Below, piece after piece: positions 8,591-17,565 of a DNA stretch of 64,000 nucleotides (positions are counted from its first letter, which is position 1; every line of letters starts with the position of its first letter). Position numbers and translations under genes: made by a program. Below the pieces are notes generated by a model. It saw only the letters and a list, made by a program, of their open reading frames with translations. It searched no databases and was not told where the DNA came from. This DNA is from Pseudomonas resinovorans NBRC 106553 (lineage in GTDB: Bacteria; Pseudomonadota; Gammaproteobacteria; Pseudomonadales; Pseudomonadaceae): contig NC_021499.1 of NCBI RefSeq assembly GCF_000412695.1, positions 2,976,001-3,040,000 on the forward strand. Reading direction: 5' to 3'.

Positions 8591-8790
8591 TCACCGTTGA
8601 ACTCTTCCCCGGACGCACCCCCGACAAGAAGCGCGAACTCATCCAGGCCCTGACCGACACCTACGTCGAGGTCTGCGGCGGCAAGCCCCAGGCGGTCACC
8701 ATCCTGTTGAAGGAAGTGGACCCGGCGGATTGGGGCGTGGGCGGCAAGACCTATGCCGACATCATTGCCGAATCCAAGGCCCAGGCGTAA
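8581..8790 (+). CDS. Tautomerase, 4-oxalocrotonate tautomerase family
   Basis: 69 residues starting MPLITVELFPGRTPDKKREL. Pro2, which becomes the N-terminal catalytic proline after Met removal, and the PGRTxxKKxxLI helix are the family signature. The size fits the 60-75 residues usual for 4-OT monomers. It would convert an enol product to the keto form in the pathway. Its start lies inside the end of the monooxygenase gene (10-base overlap). Confidence 0.88.
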   Translation: MPLITVELFPGRTPDKKRELIQALTDTYVEVCGGKPQAVTILLKEVDPADWGVGGKTYADIIAESKAQA

Positions 8791-8802
8791 CGAGGTGAGC
8801 AG

Positions 8803-9582
8803 ATGAGCAAGGCAATCGACTGCGCCTGCGTGGTGGACGGCCAGGGCCCGGCCCTGGTGATGATCCACGGCATCGGCGCGCGCAAGACCGGCTGGGACAA
8901 GGTGACCGAAGCCCTGAAGGACAGCTTCACCTGCATTCGCTACGACCTGCGTGGCCACGGCGAGTCGCCGCTGCCGGACGGCCCCTTCGGCCTCGACGAA
9001 CTGGTGGAGGACCTGGAAGCCCTGCGGGCTCGGCTGGGGGTGGAACGCATGCACCTGATCGGCCATTCCCTGGGCGGCATGATCGGCCCGGCCTATGCCC
9101 GCAAGTACCCGCAGCACGTGCTCAGTGTCGGCCTGCTGTCTACCGCGGCATTCCGCTCTCCCCAGGACAGCGAGAACGTCTGCAAGGTGGTCCGCGCCAT
9201 GGAGGAGAAGGGCATCGGCCCGGTGCTCGATACCCTGACCCAACGCTGGTTCACCGAAGCCTTCTGCGCCGCGCGCCCGGAGGTGATCGAGTGGCGCAAG
9301 CAGCAGGTCATGGACACCCCGGCGGAGGTCTTCCTCAAAGTCTTCCATATCTACGCCGAGACCGAGATGTCGCCCTGGCTGCATGAAGTCCAGCAGCCGT
9401 GCCTGGTGCTGACCGGAGAGTTCGACGGTGGCTGCAATCCGGGCCTGAACCAGAAGATCGCCGACGCGCTGCCCCATTCCCGGCTGGTGGTGCTGCCCGA
9501 CCTGAAGCACGCGATCCTCATCGAAGCCAGCGATCAGGTGGTGCCCCATCTGCGGGCCTTCCTCGACGAAGTTTCGCACTAG
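8803..9582 (+). CDS. Alpha/beta hydrolase
   Basis: 259 residues. Oxyanion-hole HG (VMIHGIG, residues 19-25), strand plus YDLRGHGES, nucleophile elbow GHSLGG with Ser89, acid residue in GEFDGG and catalytic His in LKHAILIE complete the fold's triad. The layout resembles 3-oxoadipate enol-lactone hydrolase and related C-C or ester hydrolases. A GAGGTGAGC ribosome site precedes the ATG, 12 bases after the tautomerase stop. Likely job: opening the lactone, ester or diketone made by the monooxygenase. Confidence 0.88.
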   Translation: MSKAIDCACVVDGQGPALVMIHGIGARKTGWDKVTEALKDSFTCIRYDLRGHGESPLPDGPFGLDELVEDLEALRARLGVERMHLIGHSLGGMIGPAYARKYPQHVLSVGLLSTAAFRSPQDSENVCKVVRAMEEKGIGPVLDTLTQRWFTEAFCAARPEVIEWRKQQVMDTPAEVFLKVFHIYAETEMSPWLHEVQQPCLVLTGEFDGGCNPGLNQKIADALPHSRLVVLPDLKHAILIEASDQVVPHLRAFLDEVSH

Positions 9583-9597
9583 GGCCTGCCGCTATGC

Positions 9598-9620
9598 CCG
9601 GGAGGGCCCGGCCCTCCCGG
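9598..9620 (+). terminator. Intercistronic hairpin without T-tract
   Basis: A 10-bp perfect stem (CCGGGAGGGC with GCCCTCCCGG) and 3-base loop lie in the 81-base gap between the hydrolase and the first permease. No T-run follows, so partial termination or protection of the upstream mRNA from 3' decay is more likely than full termination. Confidence 0.55.
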
Positions 9621-9663
9621 AACCAATAAGAACAATTGCCTCACGGATCAGCAGGTCGAAGCC

Positions 9664-10620
9664 ATGGCATTGATTTATCCGATTATCTTGCGGCGCATGC
9701 TCCTCGGAGCCATGACCTTGTTGGCGGTTTCCGCCCTCATCTTCGCGGCGGTCCAGCTGCTGCCCGGCGACATGGCGCAGAAGCTCCTCGGCCAGGCCGC
9801 CACCCCCGAGGCGCTGACCGCGCTGCGGCACGAACTGGGGCTGGACCAGCCGGCGCTCACGCGTTACGTCAATTGGTTGCTGGGTAGCCTGCGTGGCGAC
9901 TTCGGCGTCTCGCTGTCCAATGGCCGGGCGGTGTCCGAGCTGATCGGCCAGCGGCTGCTCAACACCTTCTTCCTGGCCGCCTACACGGCCCTGATCGCGG
10001 TGCCACTGGCGCTGCTCCTGGGCCTGTTCGCGGCGCTCTACAAGGACTCGATCTTCGATCGCGTGGTCAACGTGATCTCACTGGCCGCGGTGTCACTGCC
10101 CGAGTTCTTCATCGGCTACATCCTCATCCTGCTGCTGGCGGTGAAGTTCCCGCTGTTCCCGTCCATCGCCGATGTCCCGGCATCGGCGGGCCTCGCCGAG
10201 CACCTGCACGCGGCCTTCCTGCCGGCGCTGACCCTGACCCTGGTGATCACCGCGCACATGATGCGGATGACCCGGGTGGCCGTGCTCGACCTGCTGCAGT
10301 TGCCCTATATCGAGATGGCGCGGTTGAAGGGGCTGTCACGGCTGAAGATCGTCCTGCGCCACGCGCTGCCCAATGCCTGGGCTCCCATCGTCAACGTGAT
10401 CGCGGTGAACCTGGCCTACCTGATCACCGGGGTGGTGGTGGTCGAGGTGGTCTTCGTCTATCCGGGGCTCGGCCAGTTGATGGTGGACGCGGTGATCAAG
10501 CGCGACGTGATGGTGGTGCAGGCCTGCTGCTGCATCTTCGCCGTCGTCTACATCGGCATCAACCTGCTCGCCGACGTGCTGTCCATCATGACCAACCCGC
10601 GCCTGCTGCACCGCACCTGA
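9664..10620 (+). CDS. ABC transporter permease, DppB/OppB type
   Basis: 318 residues with an N-terminal membrane segment (LGAMTLLAVSALIFAAVQLL), LPGDMAQKLLG and about five further membrane spans. The EAA loop is seen as EMARLKGLSRLKIVLRHALP. It is the first of the two inner-membrane channel subunits. The start at 9664 is preceded by AGGTCGAAGCC. Ten bases separate it from the second permease gene. Confidence 0.92.
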   Translation: MALIYPIILRRMLLGAMTLLAVSALIFAAVQLLPGDMAQKLLGQAATPEALTALRHELGLDQPALTRYVNWLLGSLRGDFGVSLSNGRAVSELIGQRLLNTFFLAAYTALIAVPLALLLGLFAALYKDSIFDRVVNVISLAAVSLPEFFIGYILILLLAVKFPLFPSIADVPASAGLAEHLHAAFLPALTLTLVITAHMMRMTRVAVLDLLQLPYIEMARLKGLSRLKIVLRHALPNAWAPIVNVIAVNLAYLITGVVVVEVVFVYPGLGQLMVDAVIKRDVMVVQACCCIFAVVYIGINLLADVLSIMTNPRLLHRT

Positions 10621-10630
10621 GGGCGAGCCA

Positions 10631-11446
10631 ATGAATGCCTTGTACATCACCTTCAAGCAGATGAGCTGGACCGCCCGCATCGGCCTGCTGATCATTCTCT
10701 TCTACGCCTTCCTGGCACTGTTGGGGCCGTTCATCGCGCCCTATGGCGAAACCCAGATAGTCGGCGACGCCTATGCACCCTGGAGCGCGCAGAACTGGCT
10801 GGGAACCGACAGCCTGGGTCGCGACATGCTTTCCCGGGTGATCTTCGCGGCGCGCAACACCATCGGCATCGCCCTGGTGTCGACGGCCCTGGCGTTCTTC
10901 ATCGGCGGCACCCTGGGGCTGATCGCGGCCGCGCTGGGCGGCTGGGTGGATGGCGTGCTGTCACGGCTCAACGATGTGCTGATGGCCGTGCCGCAACTGA
11001 TCTGCGCGCTGTTGCTGCTGACCATCTTCGGCACCAGCATCGCCAACCTGGTGTTCGTCATCGCCCTGGTGGACGCCACGCGGATCTTCCGCCTGGCCCG
11101 CTCGGTTTCCCTGAACGTGGTGGTCACCGACTACATGGAAGTGGCGCGCCTGCGCGGCGAGGGCCTGTTCTGGCTGGTGGCGGTGGAACTGCTGCCCAAT
11201 GTCAGGGCGCCCCTGGTGGCGGAGTTCGGCCTGCGCTTCTGCTTCGTGTTCCTGACCATTTCCTCGCTGTCGTTCCTCGGGCTCGGCCTGCAGCCGCCGT
11301 TGGCCGATTGGGGAAGCATGGTGCGTGAGAACGCGTCGCTGATTTCCTTCGGCGACCTCACCCCGCTGATCCCCGCGGCTGCCATTGGCGTACTGGCCAT
11401 TGCCGTCAACTTCGTCGCCGACTGGTTCCTCGCCAAGCGGCGATGA
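10631..11446 (+). CDS. ABC transporter permease, DppC/OppC type
   Basis: 271 residues. It has the DppC-type opening (FLALLGPFIAPYG, then WLGTDSLGRDMLSRVI) and the EAA loop YMEVARLRGEGLFWLVAVEL. About five or six membrane segments. It would pair with the DppB-type subunit. GGGCGAGCC upstream acts as ribosome site. Confidence 0.92.
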   Translation: MNALYITFKQMSWTARIGLLIILFYAFLALLGPFIAPYGETQIVGDAYAPWSAQNWLGTDSLGRDMLSRVIFAARNTIGIALVSTALAFFIGGTLGLIAAALGGWVDGVLSRLNDVLMAVPQLICALLLLTIFGTSIANLVFVIALVDATRIFRLARSVSLNVVVTDYMEVARLRGEGLFWLVAVELLPNVRAPLVAEFGLRFCFVFLTISSLSFLGLGLQPPLADWGSMVRENASLISFGDLTPLIPAAAIGVLAIAVNFVADWFLAKRR

Positions 11447-11480
11447 CCGGCCCGACCACCCTTGCGTGAGGAATCGCAGC

Positions 11481-13094
11481 ATGACTGAACCGCTTCTGAA
11501 AATAACCGGACTGCGCATCGAAGCCTCCTCGGGGGACGCCTGGAGCGAGATCGTCCAGGGCGTCGACCTGACGCTCGAACGCGGCAAGATCCTCGGCCTG
11601 GTCGGCGAATCGGGCGCCGGCAAGTCCACCATCGGGCTCGCCGCCATGGGCTATACCCGCGACGGCTGCCGGATTTCCGCCGGGCGCATCGTCTTCGACG
11701 GCGTGGACTTGCGGGAGATCTCCGAGGCCGCCCACCGCGAGTTGCTCGGGGCGCGCATCGCCTATGTGGCGCAATCGGCCGCGGCGAGCTTCAACCCCGC
11801 CCACCGGCTCATCGACCAGCATTGCGAAAGCGCCCTGGAACACGGCCTGCTGCCCCGCGACGAGGCGCGTCGGGATGCGGTGGAGCTGTACCGCAAGATC
11901 TCCCTGCCGGAGCCCGAGTCCATTGGCGAGCGTTACCCGCACCAGGTTTCCGGTGGCCAGCTGCAGCGCATCATGACCGCCATGGCGATGTCCTGCCGGC
12001 CGGACCTGATCATCTTCGACGAACCCACCACGGCCCTGGACGTCACCACCCAGATCGACGTGCTGCTGGCCATTCGCGAACTGGTCCGCGAGTTCCAGGT
12101 GGCCGCCATCTATATCTCCCACGACCTGGCGGTGGTGGCGCAGATGGCCGACGAGGTCATGGTGCTGAAGGACGGCCAGGTGGTGGAGAAAGGCGACAAG
12201 CGCCGGCTGATCGAACAGCCCCAGGCGGACTACACCAAGTCCCTCTGGGCGGTGCGCAACCTCGCCTGCGAAACCCGGCCGGCGGTTGCCCGGGACCAGC
12301 GGCCGATCCTGGAGCTCGATGGCATTCGCGCGGGCTACGGCAACAAGCCGGTGCTCGAAGACGTATCGCTGAAGGTCTTCCCCGGCCGGACGCTGGCCAT
12401 AGTCGGCGAGTCCGGCTCCGGCAAGTCGACTCTGGGCCGCTGCATCACTGGGGCGCTGCCCAACCGGGGCGGCAGCATCCGCTTTCATGGGGAGGCCCTG
12501 GCCGGCCATTACGGCAAGCGCAGCCGCGAGCAGTTGCGCTCGATCCAGATGATCTACCAGATGGCCGATACCGCGTTGAATCCGCGTCACCGCATCGGCG
12601 ACATAGTTGGCCGGCCGCTGAGCTTCTACGGCGGCTTGCGCGGCCCGCAGCGCGAGGCGCGGGTGCGTGAGCTGCTGGATGCCGTGGGGCTGGAGCCGAA
12701 CCGCTTCCTCTCGCGCTGCCCGGCCGAACTCTCCGGCGGGCAGAAGCAACGGGTGGGGATCGCCCGTGCGCTGGCGGCCGAGCCGAGCATGATCATCTGC
12801 GACGAGATCACCAGCGCCCTCGACCAACTGGTGGCGGAAGGCATCCTGCGGCTGATCGACGACCTGAAGAACAGCCTGGGCATCACCTACCTGTTCATCA
12901 CCCACGACCTGTCGGTGGTGCAGTCCATCGCCGACGACGTGCTGGTCCTGAAGGCCGGGCGTGTCGTCGATTTCGGCGACAAGGACCGGGTCTTCACCCC
13001 GCCCTGCGACAGCTACGTCACACGGCTGCTCGACAGCATGCCGCAAATGAATCCGGACTGGCTCGACGCGCTGGTGCAGCGCGGCGTGGCCTGA
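11481..13094 (+). CDS. ABC transporter ATP-binding protein, two fused nucleotide-binding domains
   Basis: 537 residues from the ATG at 11481 (GTGAGGAATC site); a longer frame from 11385 would overlap the permease and is rejected. Domain 1 has Walker A GESGAGKST, signature VSGGQLQR and Walker B IIFDEPTTALD. Domain 2 has GESGSGKST, LSGGQKQR and IICDEITSALD. This is a DppD-DppF-type fusion, so one chain supplies both ATPase sites of the importer. The first signature is VSGGQ rather than LSGGQ, and the second Walker B ends in DEITSALD; both are tolerated variants. Confidence 0.92.
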   Translation: MTEPLLKITGLRIEASSGDAWSEIVQGVDLTLERGKILGLVGESGAGKSTIGLAAMGYTRDGCRISAGRIVFDGVDLREISEAAHRELLGARIAYVAQSAAASFNPAHRLIDQHCESALEHGLLPRDEARRDAVELYRKISLPEPESIGERYPHQVSGGQLQRIMTAMAMSCRPDLIIFDEPTTALDVTTQIDVLLAIRELVREFQVAAIYISHDLAVVAQMADEVMVLKDGQVVEKGDKRRLIEQPQADYTKSLWAVRNLACETRPAVARDQRPILELDGIRAGYGNKPVLEDVSLKVFPGRTLAIVGESGSGKSTLGRCITGALPNRGGSIRFHGEALAGHYGKRSREQLRSIQMIYQMADTALNPRHRIGDIVGRPLSFYGGLRGPQREARVRELLDAVGLEPNRFLSRCPAELSGGQKQRVGIARALAAEPSMIICDEITSALDQLVAEGILRLIDDLKNSLGITYLFITHDLSVVQSIADDVLVLKAGRVVDFGDKDRVFTPPCDSYVTRLLDSMPQMNPDWLDALVQRGVA

Positions 13095-13119
13095 ACATCC
13101 ATTGCAAGGGAGACAATCC

Positions 13120-14610
13120 GTGTCCGCGAAAACACTCAACGACTGGGCCGGCTGGGCCGCGCAGATCGAGATCGAGGGGCAATGCTTCATCGACGGCCGC
13201 TACCGCGAGGCCCTCGACGGGCGCAGCTTCGACAAGCACAGCCCGCTGGACGGCCGCCGGCTGGCGGCGATCGCCCGCTGCGGCCAGGCCGACGTCGACC
13301 TCGCGGTGGCCTGCGCCCGCCGGGCCTTCGACGCCGGCCACTGGTCGCGCATGGCCCCGGTCCAGCGCAAGCGCACGCTGCTGTATTTTGCCGAGCTGCT
13401 GGAGCGCCATGCCGAGGAGCTGGCCCTGCTGGAAACCCTGGACATGGGCAAGCCCATCGCCCATTCCCTGGCCACCGATGTGCCCGGCGCGGCCAACGCG
13501 ATCCGCTGGAGCGCCGAGGCCATCGACAAGGTCTATGGCGAGGTCGCCGCCACCGCCGACGACCAGTTGGGCCTGGTGACCCGAGAGGCGGTTGGCGTGG
13601 TGGGCGTGATAGTGCCGTGGAACTTCCCGCTGCTGATGGCCAGCTGGAAGCTGGGGCCAGCGCTGGCCTGCGGCAACTCGGTGATCCTCAAGCCGTCCGA
13701 GCGCTCGCCGCTCACCGCCATCCGCATCGCCCAGCTGGCCAGCGAGGCGGGCATCCCGGACGGCGTGTTCAACGTGCTGCCGGGCTTCGGCGCCGAGGCG
13801 GGCAACGCACTGTCCCTGCATATGGACGTGGACGCCATCGCCTTCACCGGCTCCACCAACATCGCCAAGCGGCTGATGGTGGCGGCGGGGCAGTCCAACC
13901 TCAAGCGGGTCTGGACCGAAGCGGGCGGCAAGAGCCCCAACCTCGTCTTCGCCGATGCGCCCGACCTGCGCGCGGCGGCCACCAGCGCGGCGGCGGCCAT
14001 CGCCTACAACCAGGGCCAGGTGTGCACCGCCGGTTCCCGGCTGCTGGTCCAGCGCTCGGTCAAGGACGAATTCCTCGAACACCTGCGGGACGCCCTGCAG
14101 GCCTGGACCCCGGCCAACGCCCTGGACCCGGCCAGCCGCTATGGCGCCCTGGTGGACGCACAACACCTGGAGCAGGTGAAGGGCTATGTGGCCAGCGGCG
14201 TGGAGGAGGGCGCGCGGCTGTTCGTCGGCGGCCTGGACGGCACCCGGGACAGCGGTTGCTACCTGGCACCGGTGGTCTTCGACGGGGTGCGCAACGACAT
14301 GCGCATCGCCCGCGAGGAAATCTTCGGCGCGGTGTTGTCGGTGATCGCCTTCGATGACGCCGAGGAGGCCGTGGCCATCGCCAACGACACCCCCTATGGC
14401 CTCGCGGCGGGGCTCTGGACCTCGAACCTGTCGCGGGCCCATCAGGTGGCCCGTGCCTTGCGCGCCGGCTCGGTCTGGGTCAACCAGTATTCCGGCGGCG
14501 ACATGACAGCCCCCTTCGGCGGCTTCAAGCAGTCCGGCAATGGCCGCGATCGCTCACTCCACGCCTTCGACAAGTACACTGAGCTGAAGGCCACCTGGAT
14601 AAAGCTCTGA
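13120..14610 (+). CDS. NAD(P)-dependent aldehyde dehydrogenase (PuuC-like)
   Basis: 496 residues from the GTG at 13120, preceded 6 bases away by AAGGGAGA; a TTG at 13102 would lack a site. The catalytic set is complete: Asn168 (VPWNFP), Glu267 (WTEAGGKSPN) and nucleophile Cys302 (NQGQVCTAGSR). The sequence reads like gamma-glutamyl-gamma-aminobutyraldehyde dehydrogenase PuuC (LALLETLDMGKPI, AIDKVYGEVA), although polyamine genes are absent. It would oxidise an aldehyde released by the monooxygenase/hydrolase steps. 25 bases separate it from the ATPase gene. Confidence 0.9.
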   Translation: MSAKTLNDWAGWAAQIEIEGQCFIDGRYREALDGRSFDKHSPLDGRRLAAIARCGQADVDLAVACARRAFDAGHWSRMAPVQRKRTLLYFAELLERHAEELALLETLDMGKPIAHSLATDVPGAANAIRWSAEAIDKVYGEVAATADDQLGLVTREAVGVVGVIVPWNFPLLMASWKLGPALACGNSVILKPSERSPLTAIRIAQLASEAGIPDGVFNVLPGFGAEAGNALSLHMDVDAIAFTGSTNIAKRLMVAAGQSNLKRVWTEAGGKSPNLVFADAPDLRAAATSAAAAIAYNQGQVCTAGSRLLVQRSVKDEFLEHLRDALQAWTPANALDPASRYGALVDAQHLEQVKGYVASGVEEGARLFVGGLDGTRDSGCYLAPVVFDGVRNDMRIAREEIFGAVLSVIAFDDAEEAVAIANDTPYGLAAGLWTSNLSRAHQVARALRAGSVWVNQYSGGDMTAPFGGFKQSGNGRDRSLHAFDKYTELKATWIKL

Positions 14611-14640
14611 CCGAGCTCGGCGCTTTGACCAGAATGGAAG

Positions 14641-14663
14641 CGGGGCGGGATAATCCCGCCCCG
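14641..14663 (+). terminator. Perfect hairpin between dehydrogenase and regulator
   Basis: CGGGGCGGGA and TCCCGCCCCG form a 10-bp perfect stem with a TAA loop, 30 bases after the dehydrogenase stop and 25 before the TetR start. There is no T-tract. It may uncouple regulator expression from the operon. Confidence 0.55.
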
Positions 14664-14688
14664 AATCGCCAACCTCAGGAACGGCACG

Positions 14689-15324
14689 ATGGCGCAGCAG
14701 AAACCGAAGAAAATCTACGACCCGGAATTGCGCCGCGAGGAAATCATCAAGGCGGCCTTCCTCTGCCTCAGCGAGGAAGGCTACGCCAAACTCTCGGCGC
14801 GCAAGGTCGCGGCACGGGCGGAAATGGCCCTCGGCCATATCAGCTACCACTTCAAGGACATGAACGAGCTGCTGGTGGAGGCCTACAAGCACGCGTCCCA
14901 CAAGCTCTACGAGGCCACTTACGCCAGCCTGGTGGCGGAACCCAGGTCCTCCGTGGAGCAATTGGAGGTGTTCCTGCGTAGCGGCTTCACCGGGACCTTC
15001 CTCGATCGCAGCTACCTCTCGGTGCGTATCGATCTCTGGTCCGCGTCACTGTTCCAGCCGGATATCGCCGAGACCGAACGCAAGCTGTACGCGGTCTACC
15101 GCGAGCGGCTGCTGGAAATCCTGCGCAAGATCGCCACGGAACACGGGGCGGGCCAGGACCGCATCGAAAAATCGGCGGATGCCCTCATGGCGATGCTCGA
15201 CGGCCTCTGGCTGGACTGGCAACGACGCAAGAACATGAAGGCCATCGAGCATGGCATCAACGCCTGCATGGACCTGGTGAGGCTCTATATGCCCGCGCCC
15301 CAGGCACGGGCGGCGAGCCGTTAG
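14689..15324 (+). CDS. TetR-family transcriptional regulator
   Basis: 211 residues. The N-terminal helix-turn-helix is REEIIKAAFLCLSEEGYAKL, then SARKVAARAEMALGHISYHF, followed by KDMNELLVEAYKH. The C-terminal ligand domain is helical. The position at the end of the catabolic operon makes it the best candidate for binding the three TGTAC-N4-GTACA palindromes at 4.7-4.9 kb; no such palindrome was noticed next to its own gene. The stop overlaps by 4 bases the stop of the convergent YkgJ-like gene. Confidence 0.9.
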   Translation: MAQQKPKKIYDPELRREEIIKAAFLCLSEEGYAKLSARKVAARAEMALGHISYHFKDMNELLVEAYKHASHKLYEATYASLVAEPRSSVEQLEVFLRSGFTGTFLDRSYLSVRIDLWSASLFQPDIAETERKLYAVYRERLLEILRKIATEHGAGQDRIEKSADALMAMLDGLWLDWQRRKNMKAIEHGINACMDLVRLYMPAPQARAASR

Positions 15325-15674
15325 ACCAGCACCTGGCGGGTGCTGGCGATCAACTCATGGACCCGCCGATCGACTTCCGGCGGGGTCGGCGTTTCCGGTC
15401 CACGGCCACGGGGGCAGGGCAGGCTCGCCGTGGTCCCGAACAGGCGACAGATCAGTGGTCGCTGGTCGTATACCTGGCAACCATCCGGGCCCAGGTGCAC
15501 ACAGTTCCAGTGTTCGAGGGCCGCCTCATGTTCGGCGTCGCTCTTCACCGGCAGTCGCGCCATTTCTTCCGACGAGGCCGTCACCGGCCCGCAGCAGTCG
15601 TGACAGCCGGGCACGCAGGCGAACGACGGGATCTGCCGGCGCAATTGATCGATCTTCCGCCCCGTGCAGCTCAT
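15321..15674 (-). CDS. YkgJ-family cysteine-cluster protein
   Basis: 117 residues from the ATG at 15674. The cysteine pattern C-x3-C-x2-CC (CVPGCHDCC) followed by CxxxxDxRPxxCRxFG (CQVYDQRPLICRLFG) defines the YkgJ/UPF0153 zinc- or iron-binding family of unknown function. A longer frame reaching 16082 runs into a repeat and lacks conservation. The gene is convergent with the TetR gene. Confidence 0.85.
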   Translation of the reverse strand: MSCTGRKIDQLRRQIPSFACVPGCHDCCGPVTASSEEMARLPVKSDAEHEAALEHWNCVHLGPDGCQVYDQRPLICRLFGTTASLPCPRGRGPETPTPPEVDRRVHELIASTRQVLV

Positions 15675-15844
15675 AAGGCGTTCTTCTGGTGCGGGCCGAT
15701 AGGGACGCCAAGGCGCGCGGTCTTGCTTTCCACTGGTAGGTGCTCGTGCAAATCGAAGGATGACGAGCGAATTATAAGGTTCTTCAGGGGGGAGCGGGGG
15801 GAGGGGCTGTTTGTGCTGGATTGGCGAGCTGGTGTGTTTTTTCT

Positions 15845-16025
15845 CAGCTGATTTCTGAGTGGGCTGCGGGTTTCTGTTTCGCCCACCCGGGCGAGTCACT
15901 TTTGCCAGTCGTCTGGATGCCGAACCACGGAAAAGTAACCAAACGCTTGCCCCGACATCCGGAACTCGGCGTCCCCGTTTGCCTTCGCCAAACTCCCCTC
16001 GCCCTCCGGGAGAGGGGAGGGGCGG
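15845..16025 (-). repeat. Large intergenic repeat, copy 2 of 3 (diverged, shorter)
   Basis: It lies in the 15675-16122 gap. Shares GAGTGGGCTGCGGGTTTCTG, TTGCCCCGACATCCGG and TTCGCCAAACTCCCCTC with the other two copies but has an altered middle. It ends in CTCCGGGAGAGGGGAGG. No gene seen in the gap. Confidence 0.7.
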
Positions 16026-16122
16026 GCCGCGTTCGGAAGAGGGCAATATCCGGCAGCTAGGAGCCAGGCGAGGCAATCTCAAGAACTTGCCAATCCAGTG
16101 TGAACAGGCCTTCCCCTAGCCC

Positions 16123-17565
16123 TTACTTGAACAGGGCAGCCTGCTGTTCCGTCTGCTGCCAACCGCCGCCCAGGGCCATGAACAGGCCGATCTGTGCCTG
16201 GACCACCTGGCTCTGGCTGGCGGCCAGTTGCTCGGCGACCTGGGCCTCGGTGCGCATGGCTTCCAGTTCGGCCAGGAAGGACTCGCGACCCGCCTGGTAG
16301 AAAGCGTGGGTCTGCTCGGCGCTGAGCTGCGCCGAATGGGCGGTTTCCTCCAGGGCCGCGTGCTGCTGCAGGGCGGCGCTGTACTGGGCCAGGGCGGTCT
16401 GGGTTTCCCGCAGGGCATTGAGCACCACGCCGTCGAAGTGCGCCAGCGACGCCTGGGTCGCGGCCTCGGCCTGATGCACCCGGGCACGGGCGCCGGTGCT
16501 GGGGAAGTTCCAGTGGATCAGCGGACCGAAGCCCCAGTGCTGGGTGGAAGGGTCGCCCAGGTCGTCGACAATGCCGATCAGGCCGGTGGAAGCGCCAATG
16601 CTGATGTCCGGATAGAGCTCGCCGGTGGCCACGCCGATGCGGGCGGTGGAGGCGGCGAGCTGGCGCTCCGCCTGGCGAATGTCCGGACGCCGCTTGAGCA
16701 GTTCGGCGCCGTTGCCTACCGGTAGCTGTTGGGCCAGTTCCGGCAGGTGGCGGCAGTCGGTGACGCCCTTGGGCAGGGACTCCGCCGGCTGCGCGGTGAG
16801 CATGGCCAGCTGGAAAATGCCCGCCTGCTGGGCGGCGGTGTAGCGCGGCAAGCTGGCGCGCAGGGACTTGAACTGGGTGCTGGAGCGGGTCACTTCGGTT
16901 TCGTTGCCACGTCCGGCGGCATGCAGTTGCCGGGTGAGTTCCAGGCTCTGGCGCTGCAGGTCCAGGGAGTGCAGGGCCACCTCGCGTTCCTCGTTGGCCG
17001 AGCAGATCTGCGCATAGGCGCTGACCACCCGCGCGACCACGTTGATGCGGGTCAGGTCGGCGGCGGCCTGGGCCGCGTCGGTGTCGGCGCGGGCGGCTTC
17101 GACGCCGCGCTGGAGCTTGCCGAAGAGGTCGAACTGGTAGGACAGGCTGGCATTGAGGTTGGCGAAGTTGACCACCGGGACCTTTTCCATCAACAGGAAC
17201 TGCTGGCCGGCCACCTGCACGCGCTGGGCGTCGGCACTCAGGGACTCCTCGAAGCCGCCTCGGTCTTGTGCCTCGTGCATCTGGGCGGCGGCGCGGCCGA
17301 GGTTGGCGGCGGCCACGCGCAGGTCGGTGTTGGCCGCCAGCGCCTGTTCCACCAGGCGCTCCAGCTGTGGGTCGCGGTACAGGCGCCACCAGTCGGCGGG
17401 CACCGGCGCGGAGATCACCGGGGCGTCGCCGACGGCGAGTTCGCCCTGGGCGTCGGCGCGGTTGATCGCGGCGTCTGCGGGTACGGCGTAGTCGGGGCCG
17501 ACTACCTGGCAGGCGGAAAGCCCCAGGGCCAGGCTGATGCCGACGGCGAGCAGGCGGCTTCTCAT
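16123..17565 (-). CDS. Outer-membrane efflux lipoprotein, NodT/OprM type
   Basis: 480 residues. The signal peptide ends in the lipobox LSAC (Cys19), then QVVGPDY as in NodT-family channels. Two repeated outer-membrane-efflux domains (DLRVAAANLGRAAAQ; RRPDIRQAERQLAAST) are visible. It is the last gene of a five-gene operon in which each start overlaps the previous stop by ATGA. It provides the outer-membrane exit duct for the FUSC/HlyD exporter. Confidence 0.92.
   Translation of the reverse strand: MRSRLLAVGISLALGLSACQVVGPDYAVPADAAINRADAQGELAVGDAPVISAPVPADWWRLYRDPQLERLVEQALAANTDLRVAAANLGRAAAQMHEAQDRGGFEESLSADAQRVQVAGQQFLLMEKVPVVNFANLNASLSYQFDLFGKLQRGVEAARADTDAAQAAADLTRINVVARVVSAYAQICSANEEREVALHSLDLQRQSLELTRQLHAAGRGNETEVTRSSTQFKSLRASLPRYTAAQQAGIFQLAMLTAQPAESLPKGVTDCRHLPELAQQLPVGNGAELLKRRPDIRQAERQLAASTARIGVATGELYPDISIGASTGLIGIVDDLGDPSTQHWGFGPLIHWNFPSTGARARVHQAEAATQASLAHFDGVVLNALRETQTALAQYSAALQQHAALEETAHSAQLSAEQTHAFYQAGRESFLAELEAMRTEAQVAEQLAASQSQVVQAQIGLFMALGGGWQQTEQQAALFK

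Noticed and set aside
11406..13190. 594-codon minus-strand frame opposite the ABC ATPase
   Set aside because: The plus strand has two full sets of ABC motifs; the antisense frame has none.
15675..16082. N-terminal extension of the YkgJ-like protein
   Set aside because: The extended frame crosses the diverged intergenic repeat, has no conserved residues, and the internal ATG at 15674 matches the family start.
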